NCBI RefSeq assembly: GCF_003026365.1
Contig: NZ_PYOM01000005.1
Location: 1-64,000, forward strand
Source: Photobacterium angustum
GTDB taxonomy: Bacteria; Pseudomonadota; Gammaproteobacteria; Enterobacterales; Vibrionaceae
Reading direction: 5' to 3'
DNA length: 64,000 nucleotides
Part shown: positions 18,591-28,280 of the stretch, piece by piece
How positions within the stretch are numbered: position 1 is the stretch's first letter
Layout: every line of letters begins with the position of its first letter
Position numbers and translations under genes: made by a program
The notes under the pieces: model-generated
The model's input: the letters and a program-made list of their open reading frames with translations, nothing else
Databases searched by the model: none
Told to the model about the DNA's origin: nothing

Positions 18591-19484
18591 ATGAAATTAT
18601 TAATTCTATTTGTTGTAACTTTACTTTTTGGCTGTAGAAGTGATACTTCTCCTGAAGCTGAGGCCAATATTAGTGGCAATAACGCTTCAAATTCGAGTGC
18701 TCAACAAAATATCGAAGAATCTAATACTCCTCAGAATAATTCATCGATAGACACGCAAGTAATTAATAATATTGCCTCCCAAGATATTTTAAATGACTCT
18801 TTATCTACAGAGACAACTGAGCAAAGTAACAATCAACACTTAACTCCTTCTTTACCTGATGAAATAAAAGTTGAAAGTGAACAACACAGCGAAGAAACGG
18901 CTTCAGCACAAAGTGACAATAGTAATAGTTCAGAGTCAATCTTATTAGAAGATAGTACTTCAGATTTACAACTACCTATAAATGATAATGCAATCCCCCC
19001 CCAAGATGCTGATGAAGCTGAAATATTAGATGTTTCAGCAGAACCAGCAGAACCAGCAGAACCAGCAGAACCAGCAGAACCAGCAGAACCAGCAGAACCA
19101 GCAGAACCAGCAGAACCAGCAGAACCAGCATCAAATAATGAAAATGATAAAACGACTAGTAGTTTTAGTGATCTATTCTTTCCGAATGATTTCAACTTGA
19201 ACAGATCTTATGATATGACAATAAAACTCGATTTAAATACGATAAAAACGTTAAGAATTAGTATTTATCACGACTTTAATGTTGTGACGAGTGGAGTAGT
19301 ATTACCGATATCATCAAGTCTGCTCACTTCCGGTACGATTGTGAACGGTGATTTTAATGGCACAATCCGTGTTACTAGTTCTATGCAATTTATATTTATT
19401 CAACTTTACGACAGTAATGCCAACCAGTTCTTTTATCAGGCAGTTAAAGAAACATCACCAAACGGCATTACTATCGTTGAATAG
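18591..19484 (+). CDS. Lipoprotein with EPA repeats, partner of the LruC lipoprotein
   Basis: The 297-residue product has a lipobox (LLFVVTLLFGC-type, Cys near 15). A long, probably disordered, acidic linker of about 175 residues follows, with ten tandem Glu-Pro-Ala units near residues 150-180. The last 105 residues are homologous to the C-terminal domain of the lipoprotein at 16409 (YDMTIKLDLN, NGDFNGTIRVTSS). The long linker could hold this domain away from the membrane. No strong ribosome site is seen before ATG 18591. It lies 87 bp after the LruC lipoprotein gene and repeats the same two-gene order. Confidence 0.78.
   Translation: MKLLILFVVTLLFGCRSDTSPEAEANISGNNASNSSAQQNIEESNTPQNNSSIDTQVINNIASQDILNDSLSTETTEQSNNQHLTPSLPDEIKVESEQHSEETASAQSDNSNSSESILLEDSTSDLQLPINDNAIPPQDADEAEILDVSAEPAEPAEPAEPAEPAEPAEPAEPAEPAEPASNNENDKTTSSFSDLFFPNDFNLNRSYDMTIKLDLNTIKTLRISIYHDFNVVTSGVVLPISSSLLTSGTIVNGDFNGTIRVTSSMQFIFIQLYDSNANQFFYQAVKETSPNGITIVE
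19038..19130 (+). repeat. Nine-base tandem repeat GCAGAACCA, ten copies plus GCA
   Basis: Ten perfect copies of GCAGAACCA lie within the lipoprotein gene at 18591 and encode Ala-Glu-Pro repeats. A nine-base unit keeps the reading frame, so slippage would change linker length without breaking the protein. Confidence 0.97.
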
Positions 19485-19531
19485 TCATTTAAATGAACAA
19501 GGATGAATAGTTACTTTGGATTACTATCTCA

Positions 19532-21937
19532 TTATTTAATATCAATCGTTCGACTAGCTTTTTTATATTGCACTCGCCATCCTTGCCATCGTGGTAATTC
19601 CCATCGTTTCGGATCAGGCTTACGGTTACCCGACGTATAATTTGCAACAACAAGTTTTCTATTAATGTCATAGTCTATTGCCATTACCAGATCAGTGAGT
19701 TTAACTTCACGTGGGTAACGCTCATCAAACTCTTGTCTTTCCCATTCTGGGATCCCCTCAAAAGTAAAATCTGAAGGTTCAAAGAGTTCGAGATCATCAA
19801 TGTGTTCAATACCTAAGTCTTCGATTTGTTGTGATAGCCATTCAATCGCATCAACCGAATCAGGTTCACGTTTAACAAAATCTGCATTATATAAACCCAA
19901 TGCGAGATATAAATTCCACTGCGAGATATCTGAAATAATTCGAGGAGCAAGATCAGGCATTACTTCACCAGCAAGTAGCATAGCGACAATGGCAGAGCGT
20001 GCTGATTGCCCTTCAGGTTCAATCCATCGAGTATTAATTACCCGCCCAGCATAGATCCTCTGGATTGCCGTTTTAAAGCTACCATCCTGTTGTTCAACGG
20101 TATCTCCCTGAACCAACTCACCTAACTCAGCATTATTCATTTGTGACAATGTAACGGGCGAACTGCAGGTTGCCAAAATGCGATTTTGTTTAACCCCCCT
20201 ACCAGGTAAGGCAAATTGATCAAATACGATCGCAGCTTGAGATAATGATCCATCAGGCGTCTGATTATCAATTAATGAATCTTTCGCACTACTGACTTCA
20301 ATAATGCCGTTACTCATTGCCTGCTGACGTTTTTCCCGACGAAGAAAAACTAATTCAGGTACCGCCTTAATAACCGCATCTTGCCATAAATCTCGTTTAA
20401 ATCGGCTAGCAACAGACAGCTCTGGAAGTTCAAGTAACTCTCGCATTTGTACTGATAACAAACGCGCTTCTGCTAGCATATTGTCATCTACCGCTAGCCA
20501 TTCAGGACACTCATCCATGCGCACCATTTTTATTAAGGCGGTCGCATCACAAAACACATTACCCAGCCAACGATATAATTGTTCAATATTTTCTTCTGAG
20601 CGCGGTGGCTGCCATAACCGTTGCGGAATAGACAATGCAGCAGCAAGATCGACCATCGCTTCTTTATTTGCTCGGTTATCCATTGCTGTTATCAAGTGAG
20701 AAAATAATGTATCGATAGGAAGTTGATATAAACAACGGCCATAATCAGTAATAACTTCATTTTCAGTCATCGCTCCCATAGACAACAAAACCTGCTGCGC
20801 TGCGACAAAGGTTTTTTCAGGCAAAGGATCAATAAACGAAAGTTGGCTAAGTCTTGCGTTACAACATAAAGCTGCCAAATAGGCTTCTACCAACTCTTCT
20901 CGCTGCAACTCTGGCGGTGTTAATAACTCTAATGCTGCGGCTATACCATACAAGCGAATACAAACACCATCTGTTACGCGCCCTGCACGCCCTTTCCGCT
21001 GCTCTGAGCTTGCTTTGGAAATAGCGTGTAATGATAGTACTGTTCGACCGTTTCGCTGGTGAGTACGGCGCTCTAAACCAGAATCAATGATCAACGTAAC
21101 CCCAGGGATAGTTACCGAGGTTTCAGCCACATTTGTTGCCACAATAATGCGTTGCTTATCACTTTTTGTTAGAGCCCGCTTTCTTTCATCATCGGTAACG
21201 GAAGCGTGTAATGGAATAATATCCATTAATCCAGCTTGTATTTGCTCACTAAACTGTTGCGTTAGTGCATTTTGCGTTGACGCTATCTCTTTTCTTCCGG
21301 GTAAAAAAATCAAAATATCTTGGTGGCTATCAATATGCGTTTGAACCAAGCGAGTTATCCGCTTATCGATATTCATCACATCGGGCATATCTCGACTATC
21401 AGAGGCATGATGCAACACATTTACCGAAAAATTACGCCCTTTAGCTTGTAAGTGCTGTGCAGATAAATAGTTAACTAACCTTTGGCTATCAATCGTTGCA
21501 GAAGTAATAACTAAACGATGAGATTGTTGCTGTTTGAGTAACGCAAGTAGAAGATCTGTATCCCAACGTCTTTCATGAAACTCATCAATAATAATTGTTG
21601 AGAACTGAGCTAAATTACCTTCACTTAACCAACGTAATGCAACACCGGGGGTCGCGTAAATAATATCCGTATTTTCATTAAAGTGATGTTCAAAACGAAT
21701 GGCATATCCAACAGATAACTGATCAGGATTTGCTTCTTCTGTTAATAAATATTCAGCTAGCGATGTACAAGCAACCCGTCGAGGTTCAACCACCAGTACT
21801 TTTCCATAAATAGCAGCCCATAATGGTAAACGGGTTGATTTACCCGACCCCGTTTCTGCTTCAACAACAATATGTTCATCATGTAACAAGGCTTTAAATT
21901 GTTGCTCAATGCTATCTATAGGTAAGTTATTCTGCAT
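19532..21937 (-). CDS. DEAH-box ATP-dependent helicase, HrpB-like
   Basis: About 801 residues from the chosen start. It has Walker A (ETGSGKST), IIIDEFHERRWDTD in place of DEAH, SATID, and the motif VI region SSEQRKGRAGRV. The N-terminus LPIDSIEQQFKALL aligns with the usual HrpB start, so ATG at 21937 is preferred; an in-frame ATG at 22006 also exists. The C-terminal third does not end with the usual HrpB_C pattern (FWRTGYPEVRKELRGRYPRHPW type) but with DYDINRKLVVANYT and RWQGWRVQYKK. It may therefore be a divergent HrpB or a separate subfamily. A nucleic-acid remodelling role is expected. Confidence 0.85.
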   Translation of the reverse strand: MQNNLPIDSIEQQFKALLHDEHIVVEAETGSGKSTRLPLWAAIYGKVLVVEPRRVACTSLAEYLLTEEANPDQLSVGYAIRFEHHFNENTDIIYATPGVALRWLSEGNLAQFSTIIIDEFHERRWDTDLLLALLKQQQSHRLVITSATIDSQRLVNYLSAQHLQAKGRNFSVNVLHHASDSRDMPDVMNIDKRITRLVQTHIDSHQDILIFLPGRKEIASTQNALTQQFSEQIQAGLMDIIPLHASVTDDERKRALTKSDKQRIIVATNVAETSVTIPGVTLIIDSGLERRTHQRNGRTVLSLHAISKASSEQRKGRAGRVTDGVCIRLYGIAAALELLTPPELQREELVEAYLAALCCNARLSQLSFIDPLPEKTFVAAQQVLLSMGAMTENEVITDYGRCLYQLPIDTLFSHLITAMDNRANKEAMVDLAAALSIPQRLWQPPRSEENIEQLYRWLGNVFCDATALIKMVRMDECPEWLAVDDNMLAEARLLSVQMRELLELPELSVASRFKRDLWQDAVIKAVPELVFLRREKRQQAMSNGIIEVSSAKDSLIDNQTPDGSLSQAAIVFDQFALPGRGVKQNRILATCSSPVTLSQMNNAELGELVQGDTVEQQDGSFKTAIQRIYAGRVINTRWIEPEGQSARSAIVAMLLAGEVMPDLAPRIISDISQWNLYLALGLYNADFVKREPDSVDAIEWLSQQIEDLGIEHIDDLELFEPSDFTFEGIPEWERQEFDERYPREVKLTDLVMAIDYDINRKLVVANYTSGNRKPDPKRWELPRWQGWRVQYKKASRTIDIK

Positions 21938-22164
21938 ATCTAATATATCTTTAATGAATTCAACGCTATTTTCGCAATTATTACTTACATTGTCAGTGAG
22001 AATCATAATATTGATTAAACTTGCTATTCTTATCTCCCTAATTGTTTATTCCATCATCAATTACGTTTCATTTTTTTATGTAAGTACTACTAATTTCATC
22101 GAAAAATTGACTTTTTTTTGTAACTCCCTAGCCTTACAGCATCAACTTATGGAGGCAGCGCCAC

Positions 22165-23061
22165 ATGACAACGAAAACCATATTTAATCCTGAGCTTTGG
22201 AACGAAGTTGAAGGCTTTGATTTTGAAGATATTACTTATCATCGCGCAAAAGATCAGGGCACTGTTCGTATCGCAATTAATCGTCCAGATTGCCTTAATG
22301 CATTTCGTCCAAAAACAGTTGATGAGCTTTTCACCGCACTCGATCACGCTCGTCAATGGTCTGATGTAGGCTGTGTACTACTAACGGGTAATGGCCCATC
22401 TCATAAAGGCCAGTGGTCATTCTCATCGGGTGGCGATCAACGTATTCGTGGTAAAGATGGCTATAAGTATGAAGGTGAAGAAGCGGGTACTGCTGACGTT
22501 GCTCGTATGGGTCGACTTCATATTCTAGAAGTACAACGCATGATCCGCTTTATGCCAAAAGTAGTTATCGCGGTTGTTCCCGGTTGGGCTGTTGGCGGTG
22601 GTCATAGCTTACACGTTGTTTGTGATTTAACTCTGGCATCTAAAGAGCATGCCGTCTTTAAACAAACAGATCCTGATGTTGCATCATTCGATTCTGGCTA
22701 CGGCTCTGCGTATCTGGCTAAAATGATCGGTCAAAAACGTGCTCGTGAAATCTTCTTCTGTGGCTTTAATTATAGCGCACAGGAAGCCTATGAAATGGGT
22801 ATGGTTAACAAGGTTGTTGATCACTTTGAACTAGAAGAAGAAGCGCTTCGTTGGGGTAAAGAAATCACAAGTAAATCACCAACAGCAATGCGCATGCTGA
22901 AATACGGTTTCAACCTTCCAGATGATGGTTTAGTCGGTCAGCAACTGTTTGCTGGTGAAGCAACACGCCTTGCTTATGGTACTGAAGAAGCACAAGAAGG
23001 TCGTGATGCGTTCCTAGAAAAACGCGATCAAGACTTTAGCCGCTTCCCTTGGCATTACTGA
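22165..23061 (+). CDS. menB: 1,4-dihydroxy-2-naphthoyl-CoA synthase, Asp-type MenB
   Basis: The 298-residue crotonase-fold enzyme closes the second ring of menaquinone from o-succinylbenzoyl-CoA. SSGGDQRIRG near 87-96 and the oxyanion region GWAVGGGHSLH near 140-150 are typical. Residues 167-169 are QTD. Family knowledge: E. coli-type enzymes have QTG here and use bicarbonate, whereas mycobacterial-type enzymes carry this Asp as the catalytic base. The GNGPSHKGQWSFSS loop is also of the long, mycobacterial-like kind. The gene stands alone, away from other men genes. GGAGGCAGCGCCAC precedes the ATG. It could be the only MenB or a second one. Confidence 0.85.
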   Translation: MTTKTIFNPELWNEVEGFDFEDITYHRAKDQGTVRIAINRPDCLNAFRPKTVDELFTALDHARQWSDVGCVLLTGNGPSHKGQWSFSSGGDQRIRGKDGYKYEGEEAGTADVARMGRLHILEVQRMIRFMPKVVIAVVPGWAVGGGHSLHVVCDLTLASKEHAVFKQTDPDVASFDSGYGSAYLAKMIGQKRAREIFFCGFNYSAQEAYEMGMVNKVVDHFELEEEALRWGKEITSKSPTAMRMLKYGFNLPDDGLVGQQLFAGEATRLAYGTEEAQEGRDAFLEKRDQDFSRFPWHY

Positions 23062-23086
23062 TCTGCTTAATTTATAGGTAAATAAA

Positions 23087-23115
23087 AGCCACTTACTGAT
23101 TATCAATAAGTGGCT
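23087..23115. terminator. Terminator between menB and the 61-residue gene
   Basis: A 9-bp stem, AGCCACTTA with TAAGTGGCT, and an 11-nt loop lie between convergent genes. The U run is better on the minus strand. Confidence 0.75.
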
Positions 23116-23128
23116 ATATCTACTTTAC

Positions 23129-23314
23129 TCATTTATTTTCGCTATGAATCCTTGACGTAGAATAATCAATCGACACCACACTATCTTGTGGACCGAGATC
23201 TTCTTGAAGCCCAGCTACCTTCATATCACGTTCCAAAAACGATTCAGCCTTAACATCTGAAGAGTACACATTACCATCGACTAACACTGAAACCTTGGCT
23301 AAATAGTATTTCAT
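23129..23314 (-). CDS. Small conserved-looking protein, 61 residues
   Basis: ATG at 23314 is preceded by a consensus ribosome site (AAGGAGGTGTGTCATG), which makes this start much better than upstream in-frame starts. The product begins MKYYLAKVSVLVDGN, is charged and has no signal peptide or membrane segment. A beta strand followed by an acidic, Asp/Ser-rich end is suggested. I do not recognise a family. It is convergent with menB and upstream of, but opposite to, maeA. Confidence 0.7.
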   Translation of the reverse strand: MKYYLAKVSVLVDGNVYSSDVKAESFLERDMKVAGLQEDLGPQDSVVSIDYSTSRIHSENK

Positions 23315-23660
23315 GACACACCTCCTTGCGTGAATGTATTGTGACTCTACCTCATCGTTGGTTAATTTTTTTGAATTTAGTTTGAAGTCGTGACAGAGAC
23401 TATATTGTTTAACAAGATAATTTATAAAATGTGGCATTAGTTCACACATATAAACCAATTACATTATTAACTCGCTAAAAATCGTTACTAAATCAAAGAA
23501 TCAATTAAAAAAACAGCGTTTTCACAAATAATATGACCCAACTTTCTAAATAAGTGATCATACCCTTTGTATTCTTATCTTTGACGTTCTAGCATTAGTG
23601 ACCAACTGAAAACTTGCACTTGTTTTCAATTTTAATCTTCTAGCTACAGAGTCTATTTGC

Positions 23661-25349
23661 ATGAACAACGATAAAAGACCTTTATATATCCCCTATGCAG
23701 GTCCTGCACTACTTGAAACACCTCTTCTTAACAAAGGTAGTGCATTCTCTGTCGAAGAACGTATGTTCTTTAACCTTGAAGGGCTTCTTCCTGAAGCGAT
23801 TGAATCTATTGAAGAACAAACAGAACGTGCTTATCAACAATATCGTAAATTTGAAAACGATATGGATAAGCATATCTACCTTCGTAATATCCAAGATACT
23901 AACGAAACACTTTTCTACCGTTTAGTTGAAAACCATATTACCGAAATGATGCCAATCATTTATACACCAACAGTTGGCTCTGCATGTGAGGACTTCTCTA
24001 ACATTTACCGTCGTGGTCGTGGTCTGTTTATCTCTTACCCTAACCGTGATCGTATTGAAGACATGTTGAATAATGCTTCTCGTCAAAATGTAAAAGTTAT
24101 CGTAGTAACCGATGGTGAACGTATTCTTGGTTTAGGAGACCAAGGCATCGGTGGTATGGGTATTCCAATTGGTAAGCTATCGCTATACACAGCATGTGGT
24201 GGTATCAGCCCTGCTTACACTCTCCCTGTTGTTCTTGATGTAGGCACCAACAATCCACAACGCCTATCTGATCCTATGTACATGGGTTGGCGCCATACTC
24301 GTATTTCCGGTAAAGAATACGATGCATTTCTTGAAGAATTTATCCAAGCTGTTAAACAGCGTTGGCCTGAAGCATTAATTCAATTTGAAGATTTTGCGCA
24401 AAAGAATGCAATGCCACTTCTTGAGCGTTACAAAAATAAAGTATGTTGTTTTAATGATGATATTCAAGGTACAGCAGCGGTAACTGTTGGTTCTCTACTT
24501 GCAGCATGTAAAGCTGCAGGCACTAAACTTTCTGAACAGCGTGTAACCTTCCTTGGTGCTGGCTCTGCAGGATGCGGTATTGCAGAGGCAATTATTGCAC
24601 AAATGGTGTCTGAAGGTATTTCTGACGCACAAGCACGTAGCCAAGTTTTCATGGTTGACCGTTGGGGTTTATTAATCGACAAGATGCCAAACCTGCTTAA
24701 TTTCCAACAGGCACTTGTTCAGAAAAAAGAGCAATTATTTGATTGGGATGTCACAGAAAACAACATATCTTTACTTGATGTTATGCGTAATGCTAAACCG
24801 ACAATTTTGATCGGTGTTTCAGGTGTACCTGGGCTATTTAGTGAAGAAGTGATCCGTGAAATGTACGCGCACTGTGAGCGTCCGATTATCTTCCCACTAT
24901 CTAATCCAACTAGCCGAGTTGAAGCAACGCCATTTGATATTATTCGTTGGACGGATGGTAACGCATTAGTTGCAACAGGTTCACCATTTGAGCCTGTTAT
25001 ATATGAGGGTAAAACCTACCCTATTGCACAATGTAATAATAGCTATATCTTCCCGGGTATAGGTTTAGGTGTATTGGCTGTTAATGCACGCCGTGTAACC
25101 GATGAGATGCTTATGGAAAGTAGCAGAGCACTTGCTGAATGTTCTCCACTTGCTATTCACGGTGATGGTGCATTGCTTCCACCATTAGAAGATATTCAGA
25201 AAGTCTCGCGTAAAATTGCTTTTGCCGTTGCAAAGAAAGCAGTTGAACAACATAAAGCACCGAAAAACTCTGATGAACGTATTCGTGAAAAAATCGATGC
25301 TAACTTCTGGAAATCAGAATATCGTCGTTACAAACGAACTTCGTTCTAA
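23661..25349 (+). CDS. maeA: NAD-dependent malic enzyme
   Basis: The 562-residue length matches MaeA/SfcA. It decarboxylates malate to pyruvate with NAD. Visible blocks are the malic signature near [37 protein letters not shown] with metal ligands, [14 protein letters not shown], and the dinucleotide-binding [13 protein letters not shown]. The end [14 protein letters not shown] and FPGIGLGVL are family-typical. It links the TCA cycle to pyruvate in the cytoplasm. It is monocistronic with its own terminator. Confidence 0.97.
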   Translation: MNNDKRPLYIPYAGPALLETPLLNKGSAFSVEERMFFNLEGLLPEAIESIEEQTERAYQQYRKFENDMDKHIYLRNIQDTNETLFYRLVENHITEMMPIIYTPTVGSACEDFSNIYRRGRGLFISYPNRDRIEDMLNNASRQNVKVIVVTDGERILGLGDQGIGGMGIPIGKLSLYTACGGISPAYTLPVVLDVGTNNPQRLSDPMYMGWRHTRISGKEYDAFLEEFIQAVKQRWPEALIQFEDFAQKNAMPLLERYKNKVCCFNDDIQGTAAVTVGSLLAACKAAGTKLSEQRVTFLGAGSAGCGIAEAIIAQMVSEGISDAQARSQVFMVDRWGLLIDKMPNLLNFQQALVQKKEQLFDWDVTENNISLLDVMRNAKPTILIGVSGVPGLFSEEVIREMYAHCERPIIFPLSNPTSRVEATPFDIIRWTDGNALVATGSPFEPVIYEGKTYPIAQCNNSYIFPGIGLGVLAVNARRVTDEMLMESSRALAECSPLAIHGDGALLPPLEDIQKVSRKIAFAVAKKAVEQHKAPKNSDERIREKIDANFWKSEYRRYKRTSF

Positions 25350-25361
25350 AACTCAGTTAAA

Positions 25362-25388
25362 AAAGGTGCCAATCTGGCACCTTTTTTT
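25362..25388 (+). terminator. Terminator after maeA
   Basis: AAAGGTGCC and GGCACCTTT form a stem around AATCT, followed by a T run. Confidence 0.93.
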
Positions 25389-25552
25389 GATGAAAGTAAT
25401 ACTACTCTTTTTACTTGTTATTATTGAATATTATTTCAGCAGTCATAAGATAAAATGACAAAACGCAGACATTTACCCCTTAATTAATAAACATTTTATT
25501 AAATGATTAAGGTAAAATATAAGATAAGAACTTTGTACTTTCGTGGATAATT

Positions 25553-26299
25553 ATGAAACTGCTCAATCTAATCCGTATTTCTGCAGTTATCTGTATCTTA
25601 TTTGTTTCAACATTATTGTTATTTGATCGTTGGGTTTCAGCTCGTACATCTGATCGCATTTATCATGATATCTCTGCAGTACCCAAACATTCTGTGGGAT
25701 TAGTTCTTGGAACAAGTAAATATATAGCTAAGACACTAAACCCATATTATGAATATCGTATTACAGCGGCATTAGATTTATTTAAACAAGGTAAAATAGA
25801 TTATTTTTTACTCAGTGGTGACAATGCACACCGCTCTTATAATGAACCTTGGACGATGAAGCGAGATTTATTAAAAGCAGGTGTCCCTGACGACAAAATT
25901 GTTTTAGATTATGCAGGGTTTCGAACGCTTGATTCTATCGTCCGCGCAAAAGAAGTATTTGAAACGGATAATTTTACAATTATTACCCAACAATTTCATT
26001 GCGAACGCGCCCTATTTATTGCTGATAGTTATAAAATTAAAGCTACATGTTTGGCAGTACATGAACCTAATGGTACGGCACAACTTAAAATTCGTATTCG
26101 AGAAGTACTTGCTCGTGTCAAAGCATTAAGTGATCTGTTTATACTGAATGTTCAGCCTAAGTTTCTAGGTCCTAAAGAACCGATTATTAAACCTGCACCT
26201 GCACCTATTATAAGTGATGATACAGTGCCATCTTCTGCTATTAATAATCAAAAGCAATTAGATCATTTGACACCGACAGAAAGTAACACTTCAAAATAA
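25553..26299 (+). CDS. sanA: SanA-like envelope protein (DUF218)
   Basis: The 248-residue protein has one N-terminal membrane helix (residues about 7-27) and a periplasmic DUF218 domain with VGLVLGTSKYI, FLLSGDNAHRSYNEPW and TQQFHCERALFIAD, close to SanA/ElyC. SanA contributes to the vancomycin barrier at high temperature in E. coli. The last 40 residues, rich in Pro, Ile and Ser, extend beyond the usual end. It is transcribed alone and has its own terminator. Confidence 0.9.
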   Translation: MKLLNLIRISAVICILFVSTLLLFDRWVSARTSDRIYHDISAVPKHSVGLVLGTSKYIAKTLNPYYEYRITAALDLFKQGKIDYFLLSGDNAHRSYNEPWTMKRDLLKAGVPDDKIVLDYAGFRTLDSIVRAKEVFETDNFTIITQQFHCERALFIADSYKIKATCLAVHEPNGTAQLKIRIREVLARVKALSDLFILNVQPKFLGPKEPIIKPAPAPIISDDTVPSSAINNQKQLDHLTPTESNTSK

Positions 26300-26305
26300 A
26301 ACATA

Positions 26306-26335
26306 AAGCCAGTGGTTTTCACTGGCTTGTGCTTT
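26306..26335 (+). terminator. Terminator after sanA
   Basis: AAGCCAGTG and CACTGGCTT form a 9-bp stem, followed by GTGCTTTT. Confidence 0.85.
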
Positions 26336-26345
26336 TAGCCCATCC

Positions 26346-26468
26346 TTAGCTTTTATCTTTCATCGTCTTCATAAACCTATGCTTTACATCTTTCATATGA
26401 TGAAGAACGTCGGCTTTAATCTTCTTATTTAACTCAGCACTTTTCGTTAGTTTCTGCATCCTAGCCAT
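26346..26468 (-). CDS. Possible 40-residue basic small protein
   Basis: A short open frame, MARMQKLTKSAELNKKIKAD and onward to MKDKS, is very Lys- and Met-rich and predicted helical. GGCGGCGAT precedes the ATG, which is only a partial ribosome site. It is the only coding-like stretch in the 550 bp between sanA and the DASS carrier. It could equally be the remnant of a longer gene. Confidence 0.3.
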   Translation of the reverse strand: MARMQKLTKSAELNKKIKADVLHHMKDVKHRFMKTMKDKS

Positions 26469-26851
26469 ATCGCCGCCATTTTAACGTCTATTTGCAAGTC
26501 AATAATTTGCCTTTGAATATACTAACATAAGCCACATGGGTTTTGGCGACCATGTTTTGCGATATACACCCAAATTATTACTCGTTAAAAGCCTAACAAA
26601 TCATTAAATTATAAACGTTCCATCGCATTATTGAGCTCTGTAAAAATGAAATTGCTCTATTTTCTTAATATTTCGAATTAAAAATAAAATATCATTTTAT
26701 TTCAATAGGGTAGAAACAACAAAATCACTTAATTATCACCAAAAATTAACCGATTATATACATAAGTCTCAAACTCTACCGTTAACAACCCTTATATTAG
26801 CAGCGCAACTAGATGCATTAACTACCAGACTCTTGCTATTGGAGAAAAGCT
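26469..26851. other. Spacer before the DASS carrier
   Basis: Apart from the short frame just before it, I see no gene. The sequence is AT-rich and ends with the ribosome site GGAGAAAAGCT of the next gene. Confidence 0.6.
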
Positions 26852-28222
26852 ATGACAGCGCTCACACTCACGATTAAACAATGGATATTGAATCGTAACA
26901 GTTTAATTATTATTGCTGATATACTTTTGTTTTTAACGCTACTAAACACGCTACCATTTGAAGCCAATATCACATTAGGACTTAGTATATTAAGCTTTAT
27001 CGCTGTACTATGGTTAACTGAAGCATTACATGTCACTGTCACTGCCATTCTTGTCCCCTTACTCGCCGTATTCTTTGGTGTTTTTCAAACACAGCAAGCA
27101 TTAGCAAACTTCTCCAATCCAATTATATTTCTCTTTCTAGGAGGATTCGCGTTAGCTTCGGCATTGCATAAACAGCAACTCGATCAAGTCATTGCAGATA
27201 AAGTGCTTATAGCTGCAAAAGGTAAAATGTCCGTCGCGGTATTAATGCTATTTGGTGTAACGGCAGGACTATCAATGTGGATAAGTAATACAGCCACAAC
27301 CGCAATGATGCTGCCATTAGTTCTAGGGGTCTTAAATAAGGTTAATAGTAAAACTGGCCATAGTACTTACGTATTTACCCTACTTGGTATTGCTTATTGT
27401 GCAAGTATTGGAGGTATTGCCACAATTGTCGGAAGCCCTCCTAATGCTATTGCAGCAGCAGAAGCTGGATTAAGCTTTACCGAGTGGATGTACTTTGGTG
27501 TTCCTGTCACTCTTTTCTTGTTACCGCTAACCGTTGGGCTGTTATATGTTCTTCTCAAACCAAACTTAAATCATACCTTTGAGATTGACCACACTCCTGT
27601 ATCTTGGACAAAAGGAAAATTTCTTACCTTAGCGATCTTCCTTCTAACGGTTAGCTGTTGGATTTTCAGCAAACCCATTAACGCATTTTTAGGTGGGTTC
27701 GCTAAATTTGATACGCTTGTTGCCTTAAGCGCCATCGTATTATTATGTGTGTCACGCGTGGTTAGCTGGAAAGATATTCAAAAATCAACAGACTGGGGTG
27801 TACTTATTCTATTTGGTGGCGGTATCTGTTTGAGCAATATATTAAAAGCCACGGGAACAAGTGTCTTCTTAGCACATGAGTTAAGTACGTTTTTAAACCA
27901 AGCTGGTTTATTCCTTACTATTTTAGTTGTTGCTATTTTTGTTGTTTTTCTCACCGAGTTTGCAAGTAATACTGCCAGCGCAGCATTGCTAATCCCTGTA
28001 TTTGCAACCGTTGCAGAAGCATTAGGGGTATCACCTGTTGTGTTATCAGCACTTATTGCTATCGCTGCTTCTTGTGCCTTTATGCTGCCTGTTGCGACAC
28101 CACCTAATGCGATCGTATTTAGTACAGGCTTTATAAAACAACAAGAAATGATGCGTGTAGGTATTTATCTCAATATCTTGTGTGTTGCATTTCTAACAAT
28201 GTTTACTTGGTTATTCTGGTAA
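26852..28222 (+). CDS. DASS-family sodium/anion symporter
   Basis: The 456-residue protein has 11-12 hydrophobic helices. The DASS/SLC13 repeat motifs are visible: [16 protein letters not shown] in the first half and [16 protein letters not shown] in the second, with GSPPNAIAA and [12 protein letters not shown] loops. Such carriers import dicarboxylates, citrate or sulfate with sodium across the inner membrane. The substrate cannot be assigned. It is transcribed alone. Confidence 0.93.
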   Translation: MTALTLTIKQWILNRNSLIIIADILLFLTLLNTLPFEANITLGLSILSFIAVLWLTEALHVTVTAILVPLLAVFFGVFQTQQALANFSNPIIFLFLGGFALASALHKQQLDQVIADKVLIAAKGKMSVAVLMLFGVTAGLSMWISNTATTAMMLPLVLGVLNKVNSKTGHSTYVFTLLGIAYCASIGGIATIVGSPPNAIAAAEAGLSFTEWMYFGVPVTLFLLPLTVGLLYVLLKPNLNHTFEIDHTPVSWTKGKFLTLAIFLLTVSCWIFSKPINAFLGGFAKFDTLVALSAIVLLCVSRVVSWKDIQKSTDWGVLILFGGGICLSNILKATGTSVFLAHELSTFLNQAGLFLTILVVAIFVVFLTEFASNTASAALLIPVFATVAEALGVSPVVLSALIAIAASCAFMLPVATPPNAIVFSTGFIKQQEMMRVGIYLNILCVAFLTMFTWLFW

Positions 28223-28242
28223 TTTTAATAACAGACACATAT

Positions 28243-28270
28243 AAAGAAGGTGTCAACCAACACCTTCTTT
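28243..28270. terminator. Terminator after the DASS carrier
   Basis: AAAGAAGGTGT pairs perfectly with ACACCTTCTTT around a 6-nt loop. It lies between the carrier and the convergent gene ending at 28281, so it may serve both. Confidence 0.85.
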
Positions 28271-28280
28271 ATCTATTATT

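Noticed and set aside
9533-19130. Tandem repeats as a CRISPR array
   Set aside because: The units are nine bases long without spacers, and no cas genes are present.
18833-19195. Minus-strand frame with Gly-Ser-Ala repeats
   Set aside because: It is the complement of the EPA repeat in the lipoprotein gene, has no ribosome site and runs against a well-supported gene.
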